Shown in pieces: positions 17,490 to 26,267 of a stretch of 64,000 bases of DNA. Position 1 is the first letter of the stretch; the number at the start of each line of letters is the position of its first letter. The DNA comes from Deminuibacter sp966424055 (GTDB lineage: Bacteria; Bacteroidota; Bacteroidia; Chitinophagales; Chitinophagaceae), in contig CBJLMB010000005.1 of NCBI GenBank assembly GCA_966424055.1, positions 166,944 through 230,943 on the forward strand. Reading direction: 5' to 3'. Made by a program: the position numbers and the translations under genes. Below the pieces are notes generated by a model. That model was not told where the DNA came from. It saw only the letters and a list, made by a program, of their open reading frames with translations, and searched no databases.

Positions 17490-18067
17490 TCAGGGCTTGT
17501 TGGCCGTGCTGATAGTGCCGCTGGCTTTCAGAATCGTGATGCTGGTAAGATGGGTATCGGATATAAGTCCGCTGCCAAAAATGTTCTGCGTGGGTGTTTT
17601 AATATGCACAGCTTCCAGGTAAATACAGAATCAACAGGAAGTTTCATCGTCAGGTCCTCACACCAGATACTATCATGTTTGGTTAGATCGATGATCAGCA
17701 CATGGTTGAAAAAATAAGCTTCTTTTTCTTTCAGGTAGCAGATAGCACTGTCTGCGGTCAGCCGGCTTTTCTTTGCCATCGAACTATCGTAAGATTCCCA
17801 TAATATACCCGCTGTAAAAACATGTTTATCCCCGTCTGCCATGCGGAGGATGGTATCACCGGATACACTCGAATTTAACTGGCCGGCTGTATAATAGTAA
17901 ATCTCGCCTTTGATAATGGCTTCAGGTGGCTTTGCCGGAACTACTGCCAGTTTTTTCAATTCTGAAGAAGGGTTTTCGCAGGAGGAAATGGCCAGTAACA
18001 CAAAGCTGCTACATACGATAGCGATCAGCTTGTTCCTTCTGCCGGGTAAACTGTTTGCAGGCGGCAT
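17490..18067 (-). pseudogene. LptC-like lipoprotein, frameshifted near its 3' end
   Basis: The uninterrupted frame (17528-18067, 179 residues) starts with a signal peptide and lipobox (LLAISSC, cysteine at about residue 30). An LptC-like region follows: GEIYYYTAGQLNSSVSGDTILRM, then SRLTADSAICYLKEKEAYFFNHVLIIDL and DSIWCEDLTM. LptC is the inner-membrane-anchored periplasmic part of the lipopolysaccharide export bridge. Its last 25 residues are not LptC-like. The other frame, from about 17622 down to a stop at 17490, instead reads YLEAVHIKTPTQNIFGSGL and then ISDTHLTSITILKASGTIS. That matches the usual LptC ending (TP..I.G.G, then a final sG.i strand). A one- or two-base indel in the AAATAC run at about 17619-17626 explains this. 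It may be a true mutation or a sequencing error. A separate main lptC elsewhere is possible. Confidence 0.72.
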
Positions 18068-18204
18068 TTTTCAGTAAGATGGTATGTGGTGTAAGGTAGG
18101 CTTGAATTGCATAGATTATTGAAGAGGGTTTGTTAAAACAGCAGGCGGATGTCTAAAAGAAATGATAAATATGGTTTTGCCGTGGCCAGCTCCTACAAGG
18201 AGCA

Positions 18205-18258
18205 ATATTTTCATTTCCGCGTTTTCTGCGTATTCCGCAAGAGACCAGTTGGCAGTCT
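18205..18258 (+). repeat. Repeat B core, first copy of local direct repeat
   Basis: ATATTTTCATTTCCGCGTTT followed by TCTGCGTATTCCGCAAGAGACCA and GGCAGTCTG is repeated with few changes at 18361-18416. It shares the TCTGCGT..TTCCGCGAGA core with 15901-15976 and 23353-23429. Confidence 0.7.
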
Positions 18259-18327
18259 GCAGCCGGCAGTCTACAGTCTGCAGTCTCGTAGCTCACAGCT
18301 ATCAGCTTGCCGCTTCCCACTTGGTTT

Positions 18328-18416
18328 AGCTACAAGCCACGAGCTTCCAGCATGAGGAGCATATTTTCATTTCCGCGTTTTCTGCGTATTCCGCGAGAGA
18401 CCCAATCGGCAGTCTG
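18328..18416 (+). repeat. Composite dispersed repeat A plus repeat B core, second copy
   Basis: Repeat A (18328-18360: AGCTACAAGCCACGAGCTTC and CAGCATGAGGAGC) is followed directly by the second copy of the 18205 direct repeat (18361-18416). This is the same order as at 15866-15976. Confidence 0.7.
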
Positions 18417-18441
18417 TTTTGCTGCTCTCAGTTTGTCACTT

Positions 18442-18813
18442 TTAAAGCAGCACGAAAATAAGGCCGGTCAACGCTGGTAATCCCTGTTTGATAAATATGC
18501 TTTTCGATACAGTTAAAGCGCCATACAAACCAGCGATCACCACGCAGCCCAGGAAGAACAGAGCTATGTTCTTTTGCCATTCAGCAGTATGGATCAGGAG
18601 CGACCAACCCAGCCCTGCGGCCAGGAATCCATTGTAAAGCCCCTGGTTGGCGGCGAGCTGTTTAGTGGGCTGAAAAAGATGCGCCGGAAAGCTGCGGAAT
18701 GTTTTTTTGCCGGCAGTTTCCCAGGCAAACATTTCTATCCAGAGAATATACAGGTGTTCAATGGCCACAAGAGCAATAATGATCTTTGCAATAAGCCCGG
18801 TTGTACCTTCCAT
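18442..18813 (-). CDS. DUF1304 family membrane protein
   Basis: A 123-residue protein with four hydrophobic helices. It is recognised as DUF1304 from AKIIIALVAIEHLYILWIEMF, the NQGLYNGFLAAGL motif and the GCVVIAGLYGALTV helix. Function is unknown. The open frame begins upstream at 18852, but the conserved part starts at MEGTTGLI (18813). It lies downstream of the DUF1080 gene in the same direction with a 127-bp gap. Confidence 0.85.
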   Translation of the reverse strand: MEGTTGLIAKIIIALVAIEHLYILWIEMFAWETAGKKTFRSFPAHLFQPTKQLAANQGLYNGFLAAGLGWSLLIHTAEWQKNIALFFLGCVVIAGLYGALTVSKSIFIKQGLPALTGLIFVLL

Positions 18814-18940
18814 ATGCAGTTTGTTTAACAGAAAGATACTATTATTCCGCATGCACTGCTTGCGGTGTGCCGTTTTGTTTTGTTATACCAGGGGCAGGAG
18901 ATGGGTGTAGAGAAGGGCGCTGCAATCATTTACCGGCCCC

Positions 18941-19906
18941 TTACTGTGCCGGGGTAATGGTCACATTCCTGAATTCAATAGGGCCATGATCGCCCTGGAA
19001 ATAGATAGGTCCCGGTTCTGCTTCATTTGCATCGAGCGCTCCGCCGGTAATACCAGGGATCTCCTGGTTACAGATAATGGTTTTACCATTGGCCACAACG
19101 GTCACCATACGGCCAACCAATGTGATATCGTAGGTTTGCCAGGTGCCGGGATCAAGAATGGCCATTTCACTGGGCACCAAAAAGCCATAGATGCCGCCAA
19201 AAAGATGGCTGCTGGGATGAGCCGTTTTTGGGTTATCCACTATTTGTGTTTCATACCGGCCTCTGAGATAAACACCGCTGTTGCTGCCTGCCTGGTACCT
19301 GAACTCTACATGCAGTTTAAAATCGGTGAATTTCTGTTCAGTGATCAGGTTGGCGCCGGAATGCGGACTGCTGAGGATACCGTCTTTCACCACCCATTGG
19401 TTTTTGCCCAGCGCTTTCCATCCGGTCAGGTCTTTTCCGTTGAACAGCTGGATGGTCTGTCCCCATACAGGTGCAGCTGGTCTTGCCAGGTCGGGTGCCC
19501 TTACACCTTTAAAAGTATAAGTATGCCCGCTGCTTGTTTGAATCGTGCCGCTGATACCTGTTGCCGTAACATCGCCTTCCAGTACCAGGTCACGGTCTTC
19601 ATTTTCCCACTGGGGCGGTATGGCGAAACTGAAATGATGATCGTTTAAGGTTATTTTAGAAATGGGTCTTGCGCTGCCACCGGTGCCTACAAAGCGGCCC
19701 ACCAGTGTTCTAAAGCCGGATAATTCCACTTCCAGCCAGGAAGGGCGTTCCGTATTGTTTTCATTCATGGTGATATCCCAGCGGCCGATCAGCGCATCCC
19801 GTTGCTGGGCATTGTTGCCGCTTGCAGGTGTTTGTGCATATACAGACTGAGCCAGGTAAAATGCGGCAGTAAGAAGCAATACAGCAAGAACATTTTTTTT
19901 CTTCAT
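18941..19906 (-). CDS. DUF1080 (3-keto-disaccharide hydrolase domain) secreted protein
   Basis: A 321-residue exported protein. The signal peptide ends near VYAQ (residue 24). A first beta-rich region (about 35-140, with GRWDITMNEN) precedes the DUF1080 concanavalin-like domain (about 155-320). That domain has the family landmarks LFNGKDLTGWKALG, NQWVVKDGILSS, FTDFKLHVEFRY, NSGVYLRGRYETQI, GTWQTYDITLVGRMV and IYFQGDHGPIEFRNV. Members bind or hydrolyse 3-keto-glycosides in Bacteroidota and Planctomycetes. The start at MKKKNVLAV (19906) follows the signal peptide. It is transcribed divergently from the glycerophosphodiesterase gene. Confidence 0.9.
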   Translation of the reverse strand: MKKKNVLAVLLLTAAFYLAQSVYAQTPASGNNAQQRDALIGRWDITMNENNTERPSWLEVELSGFRTLVGRFVGTGGSARPISKITLNDHHFSFAIPPQWENEDRDLVLEGDVTATGISGTIQTSSGHTYTFKGVRAPDLARPAAPVWGQTIQLFNGKDLTGWKALGKNQWVVKDGILSSPHSGANLITEQKFTDFKLHVEFRYQAGSNSGVYLRGRYETQIVDNPKTAHPSSHLFGGIYGFLVPSEMAILDPGTWQTYDITLVGRMVTVVANGKTIICNQEIPGITGGALDANEAEPGPIYFQGDHGPIEFRNVTITPAQ

Positions 19907-20300
19907 GGTTATTATTGTTGACGCAGTATAAAGATAGGAATGCTTTTGGTTTAAATGCAATGCCCTTTCCGCTTCTATGAAAAACAATAGTGGCATACAG
20001 GTGACCCGTATTTGAATTTCTCTTTGCAGGCATCCGGTATCCTGTATTGTATGCGATGCAGGTTATCAAACATAAATTGCTTCAGGTGTTTCAGTTGCCT
20101 GAGCTCTTCAGCAATTGATTAATCATAGGCCTGCATATAGCAGCATGTTCCGGTTATAGCTATTTACTTACAATGCGGTATATTTAAAGCCTGTTAATCA
20201 GGATGGAACCGGGCTGTTAGCTGGTATACGCATGCTTGTATAAAGCAGTGCTGGCCCGTCAGTATATAAACGATTTTTTTGCCAGAAACCGATCTATACA
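19907..20300. other. Divergent promoter region, no gene seen
   Basis: This 394-bp gap between the DUF1080 gene (minus) and the phosphodiesterase gene (plus) has no supported coding frame. I could not point to a clear promoter or operator in it. Confidence 0.45.
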
Positions 20301-21236
20301 ATGAAGAATAAAACCTACACCAGTTTATTGGGCTGTGCTGCGGTTGCCGCAGGCTGCTTTTTATCTTCCTGCAGTGCCTCAAAAAAGAACCGTACTGATC
20401 ATGATACCATGCCGGCTTTCTACAAGGTAGGGCACAGGGGTACCAGGGGATTGATGCCGGAGAATACCATACCCGCAATGATCCGCGGCTTGCAGGAGAG
20501 TGCCAATACCATCGAATTTGATGTGCACATTACCAAAGATGGCCAGGTGCTGGTATATCATGATGCTTCTTTTACACCATCTTATACCACCATGCCCGAT
20601 GGAAGTGATATACCTGCGGATAAACGTTCGGCTTACACTTTTTATTCCATGAACTATGCCGATGTCAGGCAGTTTATCATCGGTGAAAAATTTTACCAGG
20701 CCTATCCTGAACAGCAGCGCATGCGCTCGTATGCACCCTTGTTGTCTGAGATGATCGATTCGGTTGAAGCGTATACAAAAGCGCATCACCTGCCGCCGCC
20801 ATACTACCTGCTGGAGATTAAGTCATCAGAAAAAACAGATGGGAAAGAACAACCTGTTCCGGAAGTATTTATCGATAAACTGATGGCCCTGAAACAACTG
20901 GAGCCGTTGGGCAACCGGCTGCTGATACAATCGTTCGATATGCGCCCGTTACAGGTGCTGCATCGCAGGTACCCGCAGATAAAACTGGGTTTTCTTACGG
21001 AGGATAAAAAAGCCGGTTTTGAAGAACACCTTACCCAGCTGGGCTTCACGCCTTATTTTTATAATCCTTACTGGAAGCTGGTTACACCCGCACTGGTCAA
21101 TAAATGCCATGAAAAGAATATTAAGATCGTTCCCTGGACGATCAATGAAATAGCAGATATGAAACTGGTTAAATCGATGGCTGTGGATGGCATTATTACA
21201 GATTATCCCAACAGGCTGCGGGATGCCGGTATTTAG
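20301..21236 (+). CDS. Glycerophosphodiester phosphodiesterase lipoprotein
   Basis: A 311-residue enzyme that hydrolyses glycerophosphodiesters to glycerol-3-phosphate and an alcohol. The lipobox LSSC places the acyl cysteine at residue 24. The TIM-barrel signature GHRGTRGLMPENTIPAM (about residues 44-60), with catalytic histidine, and EFDVHITKDGQVLVYHD (about 73-90), with metal-binding Glu/Asp and second histidine, are intact. KIVPWTINEIADMKLVKSMAVDGIITDYPNRL closes the barrel. It probably acts in the periplasm or at the surface on phospholipid head groups. Confidence 0.92.
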   Translation: MKNKTYTSLLGCAAVAAGCFLSSCSASKKNRTDHDTMPAFYKVGHRGTRGLMPENTIPAMIRGLQESANTIEFDVHITKDGQVLVYHDASFTPSYTTMPDGSDIPADKRSAYTFYSMNYADVRQFIIGEKFYQAYPEQQRMRSYAPLLSEMIDSVEAYTKAHHLPPPYYLLEIKSSEKTDGKEQPVPEVFIDKLMALKQLEPLGNRLLIQSFDMRPLQVLHRRYPQIKLGFLTEDKKAGFEEHLTQLGFTPYFYNPYWKLVTPALVNKCHEKNIKIVPWTINEIADMKLVKSMAVDGIITDYPNRLRDAGI

Positions 21237-21338
21237 CAATGGACCGGAATAAACTTCTTCCACAATACAACCTGTTAATGTGTTTCGGTGATCGTTTACA
21301 GGCACTGCAATACAAAAACGAACAATAATTTTTGAACA

Positions 21339-21356
21339 ATCGTTTGCACGAACGAT
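21339..21356. promoter_or_regulatory. Inverted repeat upstream of the GH16 gene
   Basis: ATCGTT (21339-21344) and AACGAT (21351-21356) flank TGCACG, about 90 bp before the GH16 start. It could be an operator for a dimeric regulator; the family of that regulator is not known. Confidence 0.4.
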
Positions 21357-21444
21357 GTGGTATTTTTATTGAACATTTCTGTTTAATATCGCCGGTAACA
21401 TTGCAACGGGATCATTTTGTTGAATAAAACCGTGCACAGGTAAA

Positions 21445-23034
21445 GTGAAAAAAGGAATATTGATGGCACTCTTGGCCTTATCTGCAGGAGGCTATGCACA
21501 ACATGCTTCGTCATCAGCCGGACTGCAATTGCTGGGCACACGCAGCTGGATCAGGCTGAACTGGAAACCGGTGCCCGGCGGTAATAAAGGCTACCGCGTT
21601 TACTGGTCGTCAACAAATAAAAGACCGGCACAACCCAATATTGTTTTAAAGGAAGATCAAACGCAGTATTATATCCAGGACCTGCTTCCTGAAACGGAAT
21701 ACCATGTATGGGTAGAAGCTGCGGGCTCAGCTGCAGGAAGCAACCTGATAGAAGGGCATGCGCTAACTTCAAAGCAATGGAAGCTGGAAGCTTCTGAACT
21801 GGAAGAATTAAGAACGAATCCCAGTTCCACCGCAGTACCACAGGGAATGCAGCTTTTCTGGCAGGATGAATTCAATGATACATTGCTCAACCGGAATAAA
21901 TGGTCAACCAATTATTATTCATCGCTCAATAATTTCAGTGCAGAGGCAAAAAAAGAAATGCTCGCCGGCAGCCTGCCGCAGCCGGCATACAGGCTCAATG
22001 GAAAAACCATCGATCTTTTTGTGAATGATTCGCTGCCCCTGCGATTGTATAATAAAAATGGTAACCAGAAGATCTCTTCTATCCAAACATATGACTGGCG
22101 TACAAATGAAAACCTGCTGGACAATAGCCGTGGTGGTTATTTTGAAGTAAAAGTGAAAAGAAGCAGTAAGGGAAACCCCCGCGGGCTCAATACTACTTTC
22201 TGGTTCGATTCTCCTGGTCCAGACCTGCGTTATTACCTGGAGCAAGGCAGCACTGTGGATGGAGTGGAAGGCATCAGACCTGCGGGCCAGCTTTTCGAGA
22301 TAGATGTTTTTGAATACCTGAATGCGCAGTTTGTACTGCACGGGCAAGTAGATAAGAATGGTAAATTCATACACAACCTGGCCACACATATCGCCAATGG
22401 CTATCAGCATGCTGATAACTGGGTAACACATGGTGTATTATGGACGCCAACAAGTATCAAACATTATATCAATGGCCAACTGATCGGCGCCTATACGGAT
22501 AAATACCATATTTTTTCTCCCAATCATTTTATGAACCTATTCCTGGGCAGCTATGGCAGCGGCGGGAATGTAACTATGGAAGTGGATTATATAAGGGCTT
22601 ATCAATGGCCGCTGGAAAATGGAAATGAACTACCTGATCCCGGCTTTGAAAACAGCGACAGCCTGGGCCCCTGGGAAGGGAATGGTATACTGCTGGCAGG
22701 TGCCGGCGTACAACAAAGCCGGGGCCTGCAACTGAAGCCCGGCGGCGTGCTGGAACAATATGTTTACCTGGATAATGATGCCCCTTATCACCTGAACTTT
22801 TATGTAAAAGGAAAAGGGACCGTAAAAGCGATCATCGAAAATGTAACACAGGTAACGGGAGTGTTGGATAAGATCAGAGAATTTGCTTATGATGGACGCA
22901 GGCATTTTTCAAAAAAACGCCTGGGTTTTACAACAGGCCGTGAATATGGCCATAATAAGAAAACAGTGCGCCTGTCTTTTGTAAACCAAGGCCAGGAAGC
23001 GGTTATACTGGATAATATCACGCTGAAAAAATAA
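21445..23034 (+). CDS. Secreted glycoside hydrolase family 16 enzyme with FN3 and C-terminal binding domain
   Basis: A 529-residue exported glycanase. The signal peptide ends near GGYAQ (residue 19). A fibronectin type III-like domain (about 24-95) is followed by the GH16 jelly roll (about 135-395). The GH16 active-site box is EIDVFE, with nucleophile Glu285, assisting Asp287 and acid/base Glu290. Other GH16 landmarks are FWQDEFND, RGGYFEVKVK, HGVLWTPTSIKHYINGQ and MEVDYIRAYQ. The C-terminal about 130 residues (PGFENSDSLGPWEG onward) look like a carbohydrate-binding beta-sandwich. Likely substrates are beta-1,3/1,4-glucans or marine-type galactans; the sequence alone does not decide. Translation appears to start at GTG (21445), which keeps the signal peptide complete. 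Confidence 0.88.
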   Translation: MKKGILMALLALSAGGYAQHASSSAGLQLLGTRSWIRLNWKPVPGGNKGYRVYWSSTNKRPAQPNIVLKEDQTQYYIQDLLPETEYHVWVEAAGSAAGSNLIEGHALTSKQWKLEASELEELRTNPSSTAVPQGMQLFWQDEFNDTLLNRNKWSTNYYSSLNNFSAEAKKEMLAGSLPQPAYRLNGKTIDLFVNDSLPLRLYNKNGNQKISSIQTYDWRTNENLLDNSRGGYFEVKVKRSSKGNPRGLNTTFWFDSPGPDLRYYLEQGSTVDGVEGIRPAGQLFEIDVFEYLNAQFVLHGQVDKNGKFIHNLATHIANGYQHADNWVTHGVLWTPTSIKHYINGQLIGAYTDKYHIFSPNHFMNLFLGSYGSGGNVTMEVDYIRAYQWPLENGNELPDPGFENSDSLGPWEGNGILLAGAGVQQSRGLQLKPGGVLEQYVYLDNDAPYHLNFYVKGKGTVKAIIENVTQVTGVLDKIREFAYDGRRHFSKKRLGFTTGREYGHNKKTVRLSFVNQGQEAVILDNITLKK

Positions 23035-23039
23035 GCGCG

Positions 23040-23345
23040 CTATAAGGTATGCCGGTGTTCACTGTGGCGCTGCTTGTAAATGATCCACCGCGGCTGGCCG
23101 CCGTTTTCAAGTAATACGGGTATTGCATTTTCCTGTAAGCAATGGGCTTGCCACCCACTTGTATATCGTGAACCTTCTGTATTCACTTCCTGACTGATCA
23201 GCTTGTTGCCAAGGGTTATGCTATTGTCCTCCACCGCGGCCTGGTTAACTTCGCCGCGGGTTTAATACCAAGTGCTACTGCCGGCAGGTTTACATTCACA
23301 CCCTCTGCCAATGAACTACCGCTTCTTCCTAAATGAGGTGGAAAT
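23040..23345 (-). pseudogene. Possible decayed coding remnant, unknown product
   Basis: On the minus strand one frame reads RPFPPHLGRSGSSLAEGVNV then NLPAVALGIKP. The adjacent frame continues RGEVNQAAVEDNSITLGNKL and runs to the stop at 23040. The two segments join with one frame change near 23265 and have protein-like composition. No family is recognised and the upstream boundary is not clear. It may be chance. Confidence 0.25.
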
Positions 23346-23352
23346 GGCCGGT

Positions 23353-23429
23353 TAAATAGAATAAATTATTTTGCCAAACCATCCTGAAAACGATCTTCCT
23401 TTCTGCGTTTTTTGCGTGTTCCGCGAGAA
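23353..23429 (+). repeat. Dispersed repeat B, far copy
   Basis: It matches 15901-15976 with about eight substitutions over 76 positions, from TAAATAGAATAAATTATTTT to GCGTGTTCCGCGAGA. Both copies lie between genes. Confidence 0.75.
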
Positions 23430-24185
23430 TAAATTAACGGACCCAATACACCGGTTCTGTGGTAACACAGGTGTGATGCCGCACGGGTTATGCATGTTTG
23501 ATGTATGGTAATACTTAAAGTAACCGCTTATAACATGTCCACCGGAAAAATAGCTGATGATGAGTATAGCCCTGATCACTGGTTTGGAGCAATGAAAAAA
23601 AGTAGAAAAATTTTGGGATGAAATCAGCTTTTTTTCGTCTACTTAATGAAAGCATGTTTTGATATATGTTGGCTGCTCCAATATAACATGGCCTGTACAG
23701 AACGATTGCTGTTACCCTGTTTTAAACAATACTGAGCCCCATGCGCTATGGATATAGTGAGAGAGGAAATATGTTTGATGCATATGCACAATGGGGAACA
23801 AATGGAATCATTATTGCTCTGTGGAGAAACCTGGATAGTGCATTAACAGTATTGTTGGTGTTGCCAGGCAGCAGCGGCCAGCTGACAGCGGGCTGTGCAT
23901 ACGAAAGAAAGAGCGGTACCCAATAGCGATGAACAGCCTGCATTTAACTGCCGGGTATTTAAAAATACAACTCAGGCAAACTGGCAAAGCAGGTCGCTTA
24001 TCCTGCTTAACTGCCGGCTGCTATGTCCTGTGGCCATTGTACCTGTTTCCTGAAAATCTATAATAACCGATCACTAAAATATAAAGAACAGTCTTTATAA
24101 ACATATCCCTGTGCCTTTGTGAGAAGGAATGCTGCATTGCAGGGATTGTTTTGGCAATTAACAGCTTACCGGAAATATTAACGCT

Positions 24186-24785
24186 ATGAAAATAACAAGA
24201 CTTGCACCGTACCTGGCAGAGCAAACAGGCATGAACATTGATCTCGCGAACCAGCTTGTTGCCGATCAGAAAGTTTTATCCATCCCCAGGGGCGAACTGC
24301 TGTTGAAAAAAGGGGATATTGCCCCCAACTTTTATTTTGTTGAACAGGGCTTGCTGCGCTATTATTTTACTGATTCAAAAGGAAAAGAACATATAGTGCA
24401 GTTTACCCCGCAAAACTGGTTTGTGGGCGACCGGGAAAGTATATTTTCCGGGAAGCCGGCACAGTTTTTTGTACAGGCGCTGGAAGACAGTACCGTGGTA
24501 TTACTGGATGAATCCTTTGTGGTTGCCCTTTTCAAATACTATCCTGATTTTACAGGGCTGAATAACCTGTTGCTACACGATCATATCAGTCACCTGCACA
24601 GCAGGGTGAATCAGTTACTGAGCTATAGTGCCGAGGAAAGGTACCTGAGCTTTATGGATCTGTATCCGGATATCTCGTCGAGGATTTCGCAAACAATGAT
24701 CGCTTCTTACCTGGGCATCACACCTGAAAGCCTGAGCAGGGTAAAAAAAGAATTGTCAAGAAAAAAACAGGCGCAACAACAATAA
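24186..24785 (+). CDS. Crp/Fnr-family transcriptional regulator
   Basis: A 199-residue regulator with a cyclic-nucleotide-binding-like beta-barrel (about 20-125: PRGELLLKKGDIAPNFYFVEQGLLRYY and later FVGDRESIFSGKPAQFFVQALEDS). A C-terminal winged helix follows (about 145-195: ISQTMIASYLGITPESLSRVKKEL). The cysteines of Fnr and the key cAMP arginine pattern of Crp are absent, as in most Bacteroidota paralogues, so the effector is unknown. The targets cannot be inferred from the neighbours. Confidence 0.9.
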   Translation: MKITRLAPYLAEQTGMNIDLANQLVADQKVLSIPRGELLLKKGDIAPNFYFVEQGLLRYYFTDSKGKEHIVQFTPQNWFVGDRESIFSGKPAQFFVQALEDSTVVLLDESFVVALFKYYPDFTGLNNLLLHDHISHLHSRVNQLLSYSAEERYLSFMDLYPDISSRISQTMIASYLGITPESLSRVKKELSRKKQAQQQ

Positions 24786-24794
24786 GGAGGTTAT

Positions 24795-24837
24795 TGCCCG
24801 GGGGGGCTGCCTGTTTCCAGGTAATACCGCCCGGGCA
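24795..24837 (+). terminator. GC-rich hairpin after the Crp/Fnr gene
   Basis: TGCCCGGG (24795-24802) pairs with CCCGGGCA (24830-24837), with an inner CCTG/CAGG stem. T-rich GTTGCTTCTTCTTA follows. It lies between two convergent genes and can serve the plus-strand gene. Confidence 0.65.
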
Positions 24838-24907
24838 GTTGCTTCTTCTTATTTACAGCTGGTTAATACTGCCCGGCTGCGGCAAAACACAATGGCAAAT
24901 AATTGAA

Positions 24908-25711
24908 TTAGCAGGGAAGGCCAAACGAAAAAGTGGTGATGCCGTTTTCCCTGCTTTCAATTTTGAGTGAGCTGTTCATGTGCTCAATAAAATCTTTACA
25001 AAGCAGCAGGCCGATGCCCGAAGACCTGTTATTGTCTGTATCGAAGGTTGGGCTCTTATACTGGGAGGAGAGTATCTGGTCGATGATCTCTTTCCTGATG
25101 CCATTGCCAGAATTGGATACAAACAAGGTGCAGCTGCCGGGGCTTTCCTTCACACCGATCTTAATTTTCCCGTTGAATGGTGTGAATTTGGTGGCATTGT
25201 CAAGCAGGTTGCGCATGATCAGTGATAAAGCGTTTTTATCTGCATGAAGCAGCAGCTGTTCATCGCATTCTACACTGGTTTCAATTCTTTTCCTGGTGGT
25301 GAGCAATTTATACAGGTCAATATGTTTTTGTAAAAAAGATTTTACATGTATGGTTTCAGGCCTGAACTGGTATCCCACTTCAAGGTACGACCATTTTAAT
25401 ATGCTTTCCAGGAAGAAAAGCACTTGCGCAGCATTGGCCTTGATGCCGGGAATAAGGTTTCTTAGTTCGGCTACAGGCATGGCTTCATCTTCTACCAGCT
25501 GGATAGCAGAGATAAGACCACCCAGCGGGTTTTTAAGATCGTGCGCGATAACAGAAACCAGCTTGTTTTTAAATGAGCCTGTATTGTCAGGATCAGCGGC
25601 TTGCTGCTCTTTTTTTTCCTTTTTCTGATCAGCCTGCAAACTGTTCTTGGAAACGGGAATATCCAGGGTAGGGGATGCAATAGAGGATTCTTCCGATAAG
25701 TGTTTTGTCAT
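24908..25711 (-). CDS. Soluble sensor histidine kinase core
   Basis: A 267-residue histidine kinase with no transmembrane segment and no recognisable sensor domain. The first 45 residues are polar and Lys/Gln-rich. The HisKA segment LVSVIAHDLKNPLGGLIS carries His57. The HATPase domain shows the N-box LIMRNLLDNATKF and G-boxes NSGNGIRKEII and SSGIGLLLCKDFIEHM. It probably receives signals through a partner protein; no response regulator gene is adjacent. Confidence 0.88.
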   Translation of the reverse strand: MTKHLSEESSIASPTLDIPVSKNSLQADQKKEKKEQQAADPDNTGSFKNKLVSVIAHDLKNPLGGLISAIQLVEDEAMPVAELRNLIPGIKANAAQVLFFLESILKWSYLEVGYQFRPETIHVKSFLQKHIDLYKLLTTRKRIETSVECDEQLLLHADKNALSLIMRNLLDNATKFTPFNGKIKIGVKESPGSCTLFVSNSGNGIRKEIIDQILSSQYKSPTFDTDNNRSSGIGLLLCKDFIEHMNSSLKIESRENGITTFSFGLPC

Positions 25712-26267
25712 TGGTCTCTAATATTGTGTCGGTGATTTTAATGGAAATGGTTTTCTCTGGGGTACATCAACGGCAGGCCGTTGCAGGTACTGCGGTTTTA
25801 TTGCTGCTTGTTCATAGTATACGGTATGTAAGGTGAAGTATTATTGTGTTGCATATATCCGGGAAATGAAAAATATATGCATACATAGAACGCAAAAAAA
25901 ACATTTCATCCAAAGAAAAACCCGGATTCATTTTGTAGATAGCTTGTCATCTGGTAATAACCTTAGCTACAGTTGTAGATGCCGGCAGGTGTTCTGCTGC
26001 GACGTTGCTATGATATAATGGACTGCAGGAAGAGCGGTTTCGTTTATCATGCGATAATATTTATGTTTTTTGCAATTTGTAATTTTTATAACTACCATGG
26101 ACAATCCCAGAAGATAACAGGCGGTATTTTATAAAATCTTATCATATGGTAATGCTTGTCATATATAGGTATTTTGCTTAAAGTGATAAATTTTGTGAAA
26201 GAATACATCGATTGCGTATTTTATTTTTCTCTTGCTTTTTTTTTATAATTTTATCGCCGAATGAAAA
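25712..26267. other. Promoter region upstream of the ECF sigma gene, with three related sites
   Basis: This 556-bp AT-rich gap has no supported gene. It contains three copies of a 15-base imperfect palindrome (25944, 26044, 26139), described separately. No exact TAnnTTTG box was found close to the sigma start. Confidence 0.55.
25944..26153. promoter_or_regulatory. Three copies of a TTRTCATNYGRTAAT operator-like site
   Basis: TTGTCATCTGGTAAT (25944-25958), TTATCATGCGATAAT (26044-26058) and TTATCATATGGTAAT (26139-26153) share 11 of 15 positions and are imperfect palindromes. They are spaced 100 and 95 bases apart, upstream of the sigma gene and divergent from the kinase gene. Confidence 0.5.

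Larger units (their letters stand above)
18068..18441. other. Repeat-rich intergenic region
   Basis: No gene is seen. The stretch is dominated by copies of the dispersed repeats: a direct repeat at 18205-18258 and 18361-18416, repeat A at 18328-18360, and CAGTCTGCAGCC/CAGTCTACAGTCTGCAG steps at about 18250-18285. Confidence 0.65.
23035..24185. other. Long intergenic region with gene-like remnant and a repeat B copy
   Basis: No intact gene is supported. Minus-strand bases 23040-23330 look like a decayed coding segment split over two frames (see the separate entry). Bases 23353-23429 are a copy of repeat B. In 23580-24185 I see only AT-rich DNA and short frames without coding character. Confidence 0.5.

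Noticed and set aside
23741..23926. Short plus-strand frame of 61 residues
   Set aside because: It lacks any recognisable feature, is isolated in AT-rich intergenic DNA, and has an equally long frame on the opposite strand.
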